This document shows positions 1 through 12,300 of a stretch of DNA of 64,000 nt, piece by piece. The notes beneath the pieces were generated by a model. The model was not told the DNA's origin. It saw nothing but the letters and a program-made list of their open reading frames with translations, and ran no database searches. Positions within the stretch are counted from its first letter, which is position 1; each line of letters starts with the position of its first letter. Source of the DNA: Hyposmocoma kahamanoa (Eukaryota; Arthropoda; Insecta; Lepidoptera; Cosmopterigidae). The position numbers and the translations under genes were made by a program. The stretch is from the NCBI RefSeq assembly GCF_003589595.1, contig NW_020654810.1, positions 20,517,748-20,581,747 on the forward strand, given 5' to 3'.

Positions 1-44
1 GAGGTACTTTTACAATATTATAAGAATGGTTGCAAGATTAAGCG

Positions 45-182
45 CGTGGTGGTGAGGGACCCGCCGGTCCATATCAGTTGCAGTGCCACTCGGAGCTTTA
101 AATCCCAAAGATGAGGAGAACAGCCACCACGCCCGTGAGACTTAAGTTTACATAAGTCCCATGTGCCTTTATTTCACCAGCA
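45..182 (+). repeat. dispersed repeat family A, copy 1
   Basis: Family A order: 'gtaagc.acacgcctgtccat', 'aacagttgcagtgccactca', 'gagctttaaat.gcaaagac', 'ctgaggggcactgccactgc', 'gcctgtcaccctgagacata', 'agttgacaagtcccatgtgc', 'ctgtaatttcaccagcaccc', 'ttacccttc.aaaccggaac', 'gcttggcggcagaaataggt', 'aaggtggcagtacttcc', 'cgaactctttcacaaggagc', 'tctactgctact'. This copy covers the first half. No coding frame or tRNA-like boxes were seen; it may be a SINE or the end of a larger element. Confidence 0.75.
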
Positions 183-398
183 GGCTGATTTTAATTCAAA
201 TCAGAAACGATCCGATCGGGTAGCCCATACGAGTCTCGACATCAGATGGGTTTTCGAGCGAGAAGATAAACGTGATTTCTACTATGTCTTTCTAATTTGT
301 GAGTTAAATCAACTATTGTTCCGATTTGAAATGTCAAAACTTTTCGATCGGTCAGTTGTGAGTCGCAATTATGCGCCTCGACTCGGAAGAGACTAAGA

Positions 399-558
399 GT
401 CGTATTCTAGAACTCTACTCAATGCTCAATTCATGATTTGAGTATGGTTTAAAGCACTCGAAATCATACTCAAGTCCCTGCCATTAGAGTCGTATTTCCA
501 GTGCTTGTGTTGCCAGTGAACCCTGACTTGAGCATTGAATAGAGTTCTAGAATACGAC
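399..558. mobile_element. MITE 'GTCGTATTCTAG', copy 1
   Basis: Terminal inverted repeats of about 30 bp, GTCGTATTCTAGAACTCTAC / GTAGAGTTCTAGAATACGAC-like with one or two mismatches. The inner part repeats the TTGAGTATG / CATACTCAAG motif. The second copy is at 36893-37038. Confidence 0.85.
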
Positions 559-3247
559 CCGTAGTTTCCGATCGGGAGAGGCAATCAAAATCAATCACAT
601 TACTACTTGGCGGCAGAAATAGGCAAGGTAATGTTGAATGATTTGATTGATTGATTGATGCTATTACGTCGTCGCAACTGTCGCTATGATTTCAACGTAC
701 TACGAGCGATACCACACGTTGCTCCGGGGTTGTGTCGACATTGCGTTGTGACGCTACATTGTACTACATATAAATCAGGCCGACTTACTCGTATTACTGT
801 ACGAAAGAAAGGTGCTAAAGTGTAGTAAAAGCTGTAAGGGTAGGTGTAACTACTTACCTAGGTCCCATTAGTGCGACTAATGTACCGGGCTTCGCGATAC
901 CGCTTACTGTAACAAAATTTACCTTACTCGGATGTATTGGCAAGAAACTTTATATTATTTATTTTGATGAATCACTCATCATATTTATAGAGATTTGATG
1001 GAAAAATGTTATTTTATACATAGTTATCTTACTACGGTATTCCTAACGTGACATGGTCCCGCTTTTAAGTTACGTATCCCGCTGTCCCGAAAATAATTAT
1101 ATAATATTAAAAATGGCGCGAAAGCGAAAAACGAAGCCAGTTCACAAGATTTTAAACTATTGATCATTAAACATTTTTAGTCCTTTTTTAATTTTTTTTT
1201 AATCATAGGTACAACATTTCGTAACTATCATAAACGAGTGTTTTATTTTTTAAATAATAATAACTTCACAGGCGTCCCGCTCTGACAGAAAAAAAAATAG
1301 TCACGCTAGGTATACCGAAGGGCAGTTCTGATATATAAATGACAACTATTAAAAAAAATGTCCGCATAACAAAATTTTAATCAGCGTCCACTTAAAATGA
1401 TTATTAAGTAAAAAAAAATCAAGTGTCGAACGTCGTAGCGCAGAAGATGTTCGTTGGTCCGTCGTATAAATACTTACCATTATTGACGAGTCGTTTTAGC
1501 TTCCCACCCTTTAACTTAATATGCACGCTAAGGTCCCGCCAGACCAGCGTACAAGGGCGCGGCGCGGGTGCTGACCCGAGAAACTCTTCGACTTCAGGGT
1601 AGAGCGGGTCGTACTTCGACCTAGACGTCTTGTCTACGTATGCTACGTCTGTGGGTGTTAATTCCTGTGGATTAAGTATCTGGTTACACGCAACTTAAGA
1701 ACTTTCTTCATTTTAATGTTAAGACTTTAAGTTTAATTTGCTTGTCAATGTAAAAAGATTTTAGCTCCGCACATAGACAACCACAAATTAAACTCAAACA
1801 CACGAAAGACATAAATGTAGGCCATACAAATAATTCTCCCGGCACGGGGTTCGAACCCGGGACCTCTGGATGGCAGTCGGCATGGTAACCGTTCTGCCAC
1901 AGAGGCAGTTAACATTTCAGAAATTAGAGAGTTGTTATATAACTTCGGTTTCAAGTTGTTCGGTTACTAGTTCTAGAAAACCAAGGCGTTTTGCGGAGAG
2001 CGAACTTTTGAGTGCAACAGTATTTGCGTGTATCCCATTATGACTTCCGGGAGGCCTAGAGGATACATAAATCTAAATTACTTCGGTATATAATAGGTAA
2101 TACACGCACGGAGTCGAAAAATACTCGACCAATCAACAATTGAATTTCGACGCGTGTTCTCCATCAGATTACGGAGCATTGCATCTAATAAACCTAAAAC
2201 GCTTTAAATCGTAATACAATGTTGAATTTTATAATTCTAAAAAACTTCTGTACCACATCGCACGTTGATATCGATACGTCACTAAGCCAGAAAGTCGCCT
2301 TTTGGGAAATAGCCTTTAAAGTTTCTGAAGTTAAGTTTAAATTTCAAAAACGAGAGTTTTGTGCAGGGACAGTATCGCTTTCATCGTACGGATATTATTT
2401 CTTTACACAGACAGTTTCGACATGAAATTAATAGAAATAATTACTTAATAAATTAGTAACTGTTAAGTAAAACACTGAGTTAATAGTAATTATGTCGACA
2501 AAAAACTTCAACAATAATTAACTAAGTACTTAAACTATAAACGTATTTTAATAAAATTCATTTTTTTATTGTATACAACATTTATAAATGTGCACAACAT
2601 TTATCTAAAGGGCTACTTAAGTTATATTAACGAAAAACTTACATAGGAATCATCCAGAGACGAGGGATTTGATGTATTATTCGTTGAAGGGTTTCTAGAA
2701 CCATTCTTGCCGCCATTACCAGACTTGCTCATTTTCACTATTTTATTATTGTTTATAACCTTTAATTTATTACAAATATCACTATATTCAGAGTTCGAGA
2801 GAACATTTTAACGCAAACTTTAGCACAAACGATGCGCGCGTCTGCTTTCAAATACACTGTCGGGTGATACTAAACAGTGAGTTAGATAAGGACAGCATTC
2901 GAGTTAAAAAGAGACAGACATATGTTTGAGATTACATCTTTGAATAGAATGATAAGCTGGAAATTTGAAAAATTAATCTAGGAAAATGGGGATCAATGAC
3001 GAAAATGTAAGTTTTGGAAAATGTGCTCTAGTTATAATGGTTCCAAAACCCACAGTAAATAATCTGTCGCAGCACTTTGCGGAATTATTTCTATTAAAAC
3101 AGAAAATAGTTTTTCTATTCCATTATTTTGTATAATTTTTAGATCTTTGCTACATCGAAATATCGAATATGAACAAGTTACTACGTATAAACAGAACTAG
3201 TTTGTTATTATTAGTAAAAGTAAAAAGTAAATCTTTTGATTTTTTAT
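559..3247. other. no gene seen (3' of white, left)
   Basis: AT-rich DNA between repeats, with the group B SINE at 1761-1911. Short open frames (for example 2219-2425) show no recognisable protein. Confidence 0.6.
1761..1911 (-). repeat. tRNA-derived SINE, group B, copy 1
   Basis: On the minus strand it begins AACTGCCTCTGTGGCAGAAC GGTTACCATG (A-box-like), then GGTTCGAACCC (B box), then a tail 'tgtggttgtctatgtg'. Group B copies also at 15440-15630, 41335-41550, 49038-49202, 54050-54230, 62685-62890 and a fragment at 50864-50890. Confidence 0.8.
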
Positions 3248-3375
3248 TTGACACTGCCACTGCGCCCGTCACCCTGAGACATAAGTTGACAAGTCCCATG
3301 TGCCTGTAATTTCACCAGCACCCTTGCCCTTCTAACCGGAACGCAGCAATGCTCACACTAGTTACTGCTAGTTAC
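3248..3375 (+). repeat. family A, copy 2 (middle part)
   Basis: From 'cactgccactgcgcccgtca' to 'ggaacgcagcaatgctcaca', followed by a small duplication of 'agttact'. Confidence 0.8.
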
Positions 3376-4000
3376 ATTTACTTACTGTTACTATTAGTTA
3401 GGATTGTGTGTCACATTTTGTAGTTCAAGAATTTATTTACATCATGAAACAAGTTATGTAAGTATTTGTGAGATTTCGTATAGACTAATTTCGTTGGTAG
3501 AATCGAATCTTTCAACCTCTATATTGAGGAGTTACATTTTGCAGATGTGATGTTACTACGCTAAGGGTGTGATATGCATTCCTAACAATAATATGTAATA
3601 TAATTAAAACATTATGAAATCTTATACAACATGCTCCACGTGTGTTTTATATATATTTTTTTTAATATTAGGAAATTTCACAGAATAATTACAATTTATG
3701 CTAAATTAATAATCAAATGACATTAACGAATTTCCACATTATGTGACTGTCTAATACAAATAAATAGCATTTCAAGATAGTAAGAACAATAGACATTGGA
3801 ATAATTCAATATTTAAAGTACAATATGGTTCTATTTGTTTTTACTTAGGATTTGTCACTAGAAAAACGACATTGCTGACAAAGTAAGTACATGAGTAAGT
3901 TTTTATCATGATGTTCTACTGCGTAGGTTTATTACGTTTCTTATATACATCTGCTCATCTCCTCATCTCCATCTTGAAATGATTTTTTTTACAACAGGTC

Positions 4001-4270
4001 GTGCGTCTGATGATAAGCTACACACCTGTCCATAACAGTTACAGTGCCACTCAGAGCTTTAAATTGCAAAGACCTGAGGGATACTACCACAGCGCCTGTT
4101 ACCCTGTGACATAAGTTAACAAGTCCTAGTTGCTTGTAATTTCACTAGCACCCTTAGCTTCAAAATCGGAACACTGTAATGCCAACATTATTGCTTGACG
4201 GCAGAAAAAAGTAAGGTGGCAATACTATCCTGGACGAAGTTTTTCACAGGGAGCTCTACTCCTACTATAA
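4001..4270 (+). repeat. family A, copy 3 (near full length)
   Basis: Runs from 'gtgcgtctgatgataagcta' to 'gggagctctactcctac'. Upstream of the 3' end of white. Confidence 0.85.
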
Positions 4271-4698
4271 ATAGGATTTCAGCAACGTCGGCGGTGGTCC
4301 GAGCGAAAGCGAAACACGTCACGTCTTTTCGCTCTTTTTGTGTACCATTGTACAAATACATATACAAATGATTTTTCTCCATATCAACTAAACTAAACAG
4401 AACACGTAGTTTACGATAATACATTTCCTCCTCTAGGTTTAGACCAAATTTCGCCACGCGGGTACAATGCAGAGGCCATCATACGTTTTCACACTCAATT
4501 ATAAAGTAACGATACTCAAAAGGTAACATGTCAAAATGTCAAATCAGATTTAAGAAAAATATGCGAAATATAATTAATATTACCTTTTTTTCTATTTATT
4601 ATTATTATATTCTATTTATATTCTTCATTCTTCATATCAAATATCAATTATACCTAGTTATATTTGGCCAATACCTTTTTTTTTAATTCTTTCTAGTT

Positions 4699-4883
4699 AT
4701 AGGAAATGAAACTATTTTTCCGGATTTAAATCACGTATATTTGTTTTTTTAAACAAACTAACGTTTCAGGCCCTTTACAGGTCCCATGGATACGGTCGAC
4801 ACGGTTGACAGTGAAACAACCGGTGACCAAGGGTCCTGTAAAGGGCCCGATATTAAATTCGGAAAAATAGTTTCATTTCCTAT
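4699..4883. mobile_element. MITE with 'ataggaaatgaaactatttt' ends
   Basis: About 32-bp inverted ends and a second inner inverted pair (GGCCCTTTACAGG / CCTGTAAAGGGCC). Partial relatives: 18580-18705 and 39385-39555, both with 'aaacaaag.a.cgtt' and 'ggtcccatg' or 'ccctttacag'. Confidence 0.75.
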
Positions 4884-5067
4884 GTGTAACAATCGCTAAA
4901 ACCTAAGAACTCGATATCTATCTAGTTAATTATATTGATTTTATTGAACATATCATGAAGTTTTTAGTGCCATGATGTTCATATATATTTTGTGAAAATA
5001 CTCGACTAATTTGTTATAATTAATTATTATAAATACATAGTATTTAGTAATATAGTATTTATACGTG

Positions 5068-5106
5068 CGATAAGTCAAGCCATTAGGCTAATGGCTTGAC
5101 TTATCG
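5068..5106. repeat. 19-bp perfect palindrome at the head of a SINE
   Basis: CGATAAGTCAAGCCATTAG, one G, then the exact complement. It overlaps the tRNA-like 5' end of the SINE at 5085-5280. Confidence 0.85.
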
Positions 5107-5280
5107 AATCTCAAGTAGAGGTTGTGGGTTCGAGTCCAGACTCGCCTCTCTAAGTTACTCGGAATTTATGTGCGAAATTCACTATGAGCTTTTCGATGAA
5201 GGAAAACACTGGGAAGGGTCTCGCTTGAGAAGAGACCCGTGCGCTGCAGTGGAATGTATAATGGGTTGATGATGATTAAT
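5085..5280 (+). repeat. tRNA-derived SINE, group D, copy 1
   Basis: Head GGCTAATGGCTTGACTTATC, B box GGGTTCGAGTCC, then 'ctctctaagttactcggaat', 'ttatgtgcgaaatt', 'ctttt.gatgaaggaaaaca' and a 'ttgatgatgatt' end. Confidence 0.78.
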
Positions 5281-5859
5281 GCTAAAAACGAACACAACGA
5301 AAAAAATTCCTTCTATCCATTGGTGAAAAGGTGACCTTGGGTTGGCACTGTCAGGTCGGAGGAATTTTTCTTTGTGTTCAATTTTTGTATTTAATAATTA
5401 TAACAAATCTATTTAGTCATTTTATTATTGAGGGCGCGGTATAATGAATGACGAAAGTACGGAAGCGCCGCCTTGCTCGTTGACCCGTGCCCGAAGTTGG
5501 GCGGTGTCGATAACTGAAGCCTACCAACTAGCTAAAACGTTGGTGTTTACTACATCCAGTTCTTCCCGGCCTTTGAGTCGACGTTTAAGCCAGTGAGATA
5601 AGATTCAAAGTCTGATATGCAAGGTGTCGGTGTATACTGGCTACTGGTCAAGTATTTTGTCGCCAATGAGTGGACACTAGGTGAGTTACCAACCAACTTA
5701 TGAGATTATTGTATATTATGGAACGGTATGGATATTTAAGTTTTTCTGTTACGTATTTTATCACAGAATTTGGGTTGGGTATTATGAATTCTGATGTCAT
5801 CAATTACACCGTACATCATTAATAAGGCAAAATACATTCATGGTAATTGATTAATCATA

Positions 5860-5945
5860 TAGGTTTGTATGCTCCATCGTCGACTTCATCGTCACTTTCA
5901 TTGAGATGGAGGTCAAATGCACTTCCACAATAAAATAAATTTTAA
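5860..5945 (+). mobile_element. non-LTR 3'-UTR fragment
   Basis: Contains 'tgctccatcgtcgacttcat', 'cgtcactttc' and 'gagatggaggtcaaatgcac', the 3' UTR of the 22971-23429 family. It lies 3' of white. Confidence 0.65.
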
Positions 5946-6039
5946 TCACTATTTTTGTTATATTTGAACATTTTTCGTACATTATTTGTTAAATACCGAT
6001 AAAGAAAATAAAACTATTTCAATAAATTTCAGTCAATGA

Positions 6040-6045
6040 TTTATT
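6040..6045 (-). terminator. candidate polyadenylation signal of white
   Basis: AATAAA on the minus strand about 240 bp after the stop codon. A second AATAAA overlaps the stop codon itself (6280-6285) and is too close to be the main site. No transcript evidence. Confidence 0.3.
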
Positions 6046-6280
6046 ATAGCAATATTATTCATAGTGCGAAACACACAAATCGTACAATTGAACACAGAGT
6101 AAGTGTACTTATAAATCATTAAATATACTTTGTAAAGTAGTTCTTGTGTAAATAATAAAACAAAAACAAGTAAATAGCAATATTTATAGGAATTGTAATC
6201 AATAAAAAAAATAAAAAACAATATCAACAAATAAAAAAGTTATATAACTTTCGATACGTTTCCTTATACCAACAATAATT

Positions 6281-6382
6281 TTATTTTGCTCGACGCGTGC
6301 GCAGTAAAAGTGCGATGTAAGCCAGCAGTCTGAACCCGATGAAAAGCAGCACCATGTTTATGACGTCCATCTTGAAATCGTC
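6281..6382 (-). CDS. white (w): white exon 14 (TM6 and stop)
   Basis: [36 protein letters not shown]. This is the last membrane helix and basic tail, as in Drosophila (LALRLRARRKE). The acceptor is CACACAG. The exon is too short to appear as a long open frame. Confidence 0.95.
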   Translation of the reverse strand, partial: DDFKMDVINMVLLFIGFRLLAYIALLLRTRRAK

Positions 6383-9300
6383 CTGTGTGAATGAAAAAGA
6401 AAATTTTAAAAAAGCCAGTAAAACACTAATGTCCACTTAAATTCAATTCGTCTTAAATCAATGCTTGCAATGTAACAGCTAAACACTTCTCAATTTTACG
6501 AATATCGCTTGTACACCTAAAGATAATATTAAACTTCGGACACTTGTGACATTTCGGATCGTCATTTCTCAGATTCGGAACTGACTTGACCAAATGAAAA
6601 GACGCGTGATGCGAATGAAGCATCATACTGGATACATGTCTTTTAATTTTGTCGAATATTGCTTATTTGGCAGTAATTGTATCGGACGGATGTCGGTCGG
6701 AGATCGAGAGTAGCCCCCCTGATACGAATCGGACGTAGTAATACTCTAAGTGTAAAATAGAATAGTTTTACTACAGAGCATTTTCAAGGGAATGAGGTTC
6801 TTAATTAAGCATTTTAAAATCAATCTTTAGGTCATATAAAATATATTAAATGAAAACAAACGACAAATAATTATTATTATTATCGTCGCGACGATAGGAC
6901 TTAATTGTTCTTTACCATTGCATGATTACAATATTGCTTTGGAATGCTAGATATTCTAAAGCAATGTTTGTAAAAAACATCTAAATGCCAAAATATGGAC
7001 TTATGGTACTTTATCTCTCATCTATAGATACATATAGATAAGGCCATAAAGTTTTTTCTGATCGCCTTTTTCGATCCCGTGTCTATAGGAGTAATGACTC
7101 CTTTAGTAGGCAATTTTAAGTCATGTGGTCCAAGTCGGATGTCTATTTTTATTATAACGTCACGTCTATGAAGCTGGCCCGTATCCGATGCTATTTATGC
7201 CCGTGTAAATGTAAAAGTACCTCTGAAGTCCATTCATTCAGCCAAAGTTGTAAAATAAAGACGACGACAATAAAAAAATTCATACTTCGGTGACAATTTG
7301 TCTTTAAGAGGTCGGGTCAACATTTCCGACTCGAAAATACATTCATTCATTGAATCTTATCGTAGTTATTTAATAATGAGTACCAATTTTGATGGTAACT
7401 GTACAGTGATAGCTTTGTTTTTATAATTGACATTGTGTAAGATTAAGATATATTGACAACGATATAAGTCCTACGCTTTCAAAGGGAAGTTTTATATTTT
7501 ATTTTACTTAAAAACAGCTGCCGTGTGAAACCATACACTGTAAAGTCACTTACAATGTTTTGATCTAGGCCCTGACTTTTCAACTTTGGTGGTATTGATG
7601 TTTTTGAATGAGACATCAAAAACTAAACAACACTGTAACATTTAAAATTTAGAAATTATTTTGACATGACACAGAAAGTACTGGTTTGACTAGGAAAACT
7701 CTCAGATCGCGCAAATGTCTCAGGAGCGGGGGGTTACTAACATTTGTTGCGGCGCAGATTTTAACAATAAAAAAACGACATTCTATCGTGTCAAGCCAAA
7801 ACACTGCAAGGTTCAACATAGTGTTTTGTAATTTAATAATAACAAGAATCTTTCGGCTGTTAACGAGGGAAAAGAAAATGTATTTCTTTTGCAATAGAAA
7901 TGACTTAATTTCCAAAGTAAAACAATAATGGCTAGATAGAATACTTTAATATCAAATTAAATGTATCTTTTTATGTTATTAACCTCAAAAATTACAAAAT
8001 ACCGAAATATCCTTTACGCAGCCTTTTCTCAGAATGCTATTTTTGATGTTACAGTGTTTTGGTTTGGCACGGTAGCGATGAAAGAGAATGCTCGAGTCCC
8101 ATACATAACACTTTTTATTTGTCGGGACGAATAAGTAATGGGCATTGTGGTAAGCGACACGCGTATACAATAACCATTGCAGTACCACTCGAAGTAAATC
8201 ATAAAGATCTGAGTCACCCTTAGACATAGAATTGACAAATCCCAAGTACCTCTAATTTTACCAGCACATTACTGCTTGGAAAAATAGGTAAGGTTCTCTT
8301 TCTTATGGAGCTCTGTTGCTACTTAACTACGTAAGAAGTACGTTATGAAATAAAATAAGCATGATGGGCATATCGGTTTCCTGCCCTAAAACTAGAGTAT
8401 ATCGCTTTTCCTTGAGTACCAAAGCAACAAATCGTTTTCAACTCTCGCTGCGTCAGGAACTGATATTATACAACAATACTTGTTTACCCGCTGAAACAAC
8501 AATCATCTTCACAGGGTTCTTACCTCAGAAAAGCTTAGAGTCTCCAATACAACTTTTCCTGAAGCCGGACAAGTAAAATTCTCCCTGGTGCACGCGATGG
8601 AATCAACACCAGACCATTGGTTGATCAACAGAGCCTCGTTGCCATAACGGAACCAGGAGAGATATGATATCCAGCCTAGGTATGGCGGGACAGACCTTGA
8701 AAAAATGTAAGATGTGTAGATTTGTGATTAGAGGAAGAAACAATGTTGAAATTAATGAAATATCATCTTTTAATATGCGCACAGCCCAGGAACGGAATTC
8801 CCTGCTTGCGACTGTTTCCGAGCTCATTCAACCCGAATAATATTTAAGGTGCGATTGAATAGGCATCTTCTGGGCGAATAGGCATCTTTGCTCCAGAGCT
8901 AGATATAAAATATAAGATATTTATTTCGTATATTATTCGACATGCCCTTTTCGATGTTACAAGCAGCTGTTGTTGCTAAGTGCGGCGATCGCACGTCTTG
9001 CTCAACTTGGTTCACGAAGTCAAATAAAACAAATAAATAACTACGTAGCCCGTGGGTTCAAACAGAAGATACTTACCCTGAATTGAGGAAGAAGCCTCCG
9101 AACAGCATGAAAGGTATGATGATAGGCGGGCCCACAGACGCAGCCATGCTTACACTGCTGCTGGCACAAGATATCAGGTAGCCTATAAAGATTATGTTTT
9201 TTTTTATAAAACCAAGTGACGGGATGAACAAGGTAAGCGACACGCCTATCCATAACAGTTGCAGTGCCAATCAGAGCTTTACTTAGGGGCACTGCCACTG

Positions 9301-12300
9301 CGTTTGTTACCCTGATAAGTCCCATGTGCCTGTAATCACCAGTACCCCTACCCTTCCAAACTGGAATGCAATGGTGCTCACATTACTGCTTGGTGGCAGA
9401 AAAAAATAAGGTGGCAGTACTTCCGTGCACAAACTCTTTCACGAGGAACTCTACTGCTACTAAAATGCTACACTGAACATACTAATTTGAAATGTTTAAA
9501 TCGGACTTCAGTGGTTATTTTAATGAGTATGCAAAGATATTCGACGACATCGGTAGTTCAACGGTTTGCATTGGGAAATAAATAAACTTTTTTAAATTGG
9601 TTCATGGCGTCGTTTAAATGCTAAACCGCCGCTTAACAAAAACTTTCAAAAAGGTTTTTATTGCAAAAATGTATTTAAAAACGGTCAAACTATAATACTA
9701 CACGGAGCATTATGAACAACGGAATTACGCATTTTTTTTTGTTTGGCATTCTGCACTTTCGTTAACGGCTAACTTTTGAGCTAAACAGTCCTCTTGTGAG
9801 TTGTGTCTGTGTTTACAAATTTATAGAGACTTAAAATACGCATCTTTTGAGTATAAATACATGGGTACTTAAAAATAAAACAATATTAAAATCTTAAAAA
9901 ATGAGGTCGAAAACTTTAGTCGCCTCTCCTGTAAAAAAGCGAACTTTTGACATGCGGCCGTTTAGCATTTAAGCGACCTTTCAAGGCGAGAGTGAATGGG
10001 CATTATTTAGGTGTGCATTCTCCTAATCATTTTCCATCAGGTGTATAAAAAAAGAGTAAATTGCATTACACTGGTACTCACAGTACAGAAATTTCCTAAT
10101 TTGAGATCAGATAATTAGTGTGGTTGTTTTGGCATATTATTATTATTACATTGCGTTTTAATCTTTAAAAATTTCGCAATAATAATACTTATAAAAGTCG
10201 ATTGGAAATCAAATTTAGGAAAACTGATTTCAAGTCGGCTTTAATTTGGCCAATGCTAATAACATTGTTGTGCAAGTATAACTCGCGCACCGGGCCTTTT
10301 GTGTATTGAGTCACGCAATGAATTTTTTTTTCCAATTTAGATTGTTTGGAACAGTGGCGTAGCGTCGATTTAGCCGCCCGGGGCCAAAACTAAAGTTGCT
10401 GCCCCCTCTATTTTCACGATTACAAATTGTGTTGTTCAGGATATCTTTTTTTTTCAAGTAGAGGAATATATTTTACAATTTTTAAGCAAAAAAGTAATTT
10501 TGACTACTTAGGTTCGGCCGCCCCCATTTTTGTATCGCCCGGGGCCGTGGCTCCCTCTACACCCCCACGTTACACGACTGGATTGGCACGACGAGATCGG
10601 GCATAACAACGCTACAAAATAAATCCAATGTTTATTATTGAGCAGTCTATCTCAGTACTTCTCAGTCAGGTAAAGAAGAAACTTGATTTTCGTAATTAAG
10701 TTTGACAAAACATCACATTTCGGTTTAATTTAATTCAGGGTCTACAAGGTAAATATCTGCGTTGGAAAGTTACGAAATATAAACCAGAGTACATTAACCG
10801 TAGGTTAACGTTACACCGACATCTGAGATCTTGCGGTCGCGAGAAATTCTTCGCATATATTAAGTATGTCACATAAGGTCTACTGTAGGCCTTATTTCTT
10901 TTGCAAACTTATTTCTACCGCCAAGCAACTGTACTTTAATTACGTTTTTTAACCTTTTGTAGTTGTAAATGGATGTTTGATTTCGACTGTAAAAAATTCT
11001 GTAGGGCGGCGTTTGTTTGAAAGCGTTTATAGAGCGTGACTGTTTTTATATCAAATTACGTGTAGTATCTTCGATCAATTGATTGACCGATTGAAAAAAT
11101 GTTCCCATGAAATTTGTCACTAGAGCGTAATTTTTTTAACCACAAGGTACCTTACCGTGTCACAGCCGTAAACTAAGGCACAATGTACACATTAAGCGGA
11201 AACGAATTTTTGTACCCAAAATGCACGTAATATAATAAACTTTATTACAATTGTGTAATAATAAAAAATATTATGTAATATTTTGTTAGATGCAATGTAG
11301 ATAAATATTGAAAAACTGTCATGTTGGTAACTGAATGTAATGTTCATGTGTTTATGTGACACATGTTACATAAACCAAACTCTCCCGATAAAATTTCGTG
11401 AGGTTTGGAAGAAGCTTATTTTATTTGTAAAAAGTAATTGAAAGGATTAACAAATAAAAAATAAAAAATAAACAAACTAGATACGACACTAGTATATATA
11501 ATAAAAATATAGAATTCTAGACTGCGCGAGAATTCTCTGGAAGAGGCGCGATTGTTGTTTGCCTCGTATTCCTAAGGTAATTTAGATTTAGCGTCAAACA
11601 ATCACACTTGGTCTCGAACCTGGAATTTTCCTATATAATGAGACCAGAGTTAGAAATCAACTTCGTAGGTAGGGATCCAGAATACCCACACTAGAATTAA
11701 TTTAGTAAAAACCATTTGTTACATTTCTCCAACTATAAAGCTATTCGCTGGCTCACTGATATACAATCCCTTCAGCTGACTGGATTCGAATCAGTATCTG
11801 TGGTCATGAAAAAATCTGAGGGGCACAGTGCCATGTGCCTTTAACTTCACCAGTGCAGTATCAAATGCTTATATTAGTGCCTCGACAGCAGAAATAGGTC
11901 AGGTGGCAGTACTTTCCTAGACGAACTCTTTCACAAGAAGCTCTACTGTTTCTAAAAACATTAGACATCATCATATACGTTGCTCTGTTTCCAAAGTAAG
12001 TATCTAAAGCACTTGTATTATGGCAATCGGCAACACCCAGACCCGAGACAATATAGAAAATGTATTGTTTCTACATTGACCCGGTCGGGGATCGATTCCG
12101 AGACCTCAGAAATGGCGACACCATGTAAACCGGTGTGCAAGCCCCTCCAGATCGGAGGTTGTCGATGATATTAGAATAGAAGGAATTTTACTTTGTGTTA
12201 ATAATTAACTAGTCTCACAGTGCTTTCTGTTATTAACTGTTTATAGTTAAAAGCAATTTGTAAACATCGTTAAATTATAACTTTTCATTGTGTAATACTA

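Noticed and set aside
163..396. 77-codon open frame at the left edge
   Set aside because: Begins in a family A repeat and shows no protein similarity.
8361..8576. plus-strand open frame
   Set aside because: Overlaps white exon 13 in antisense; no independent support.
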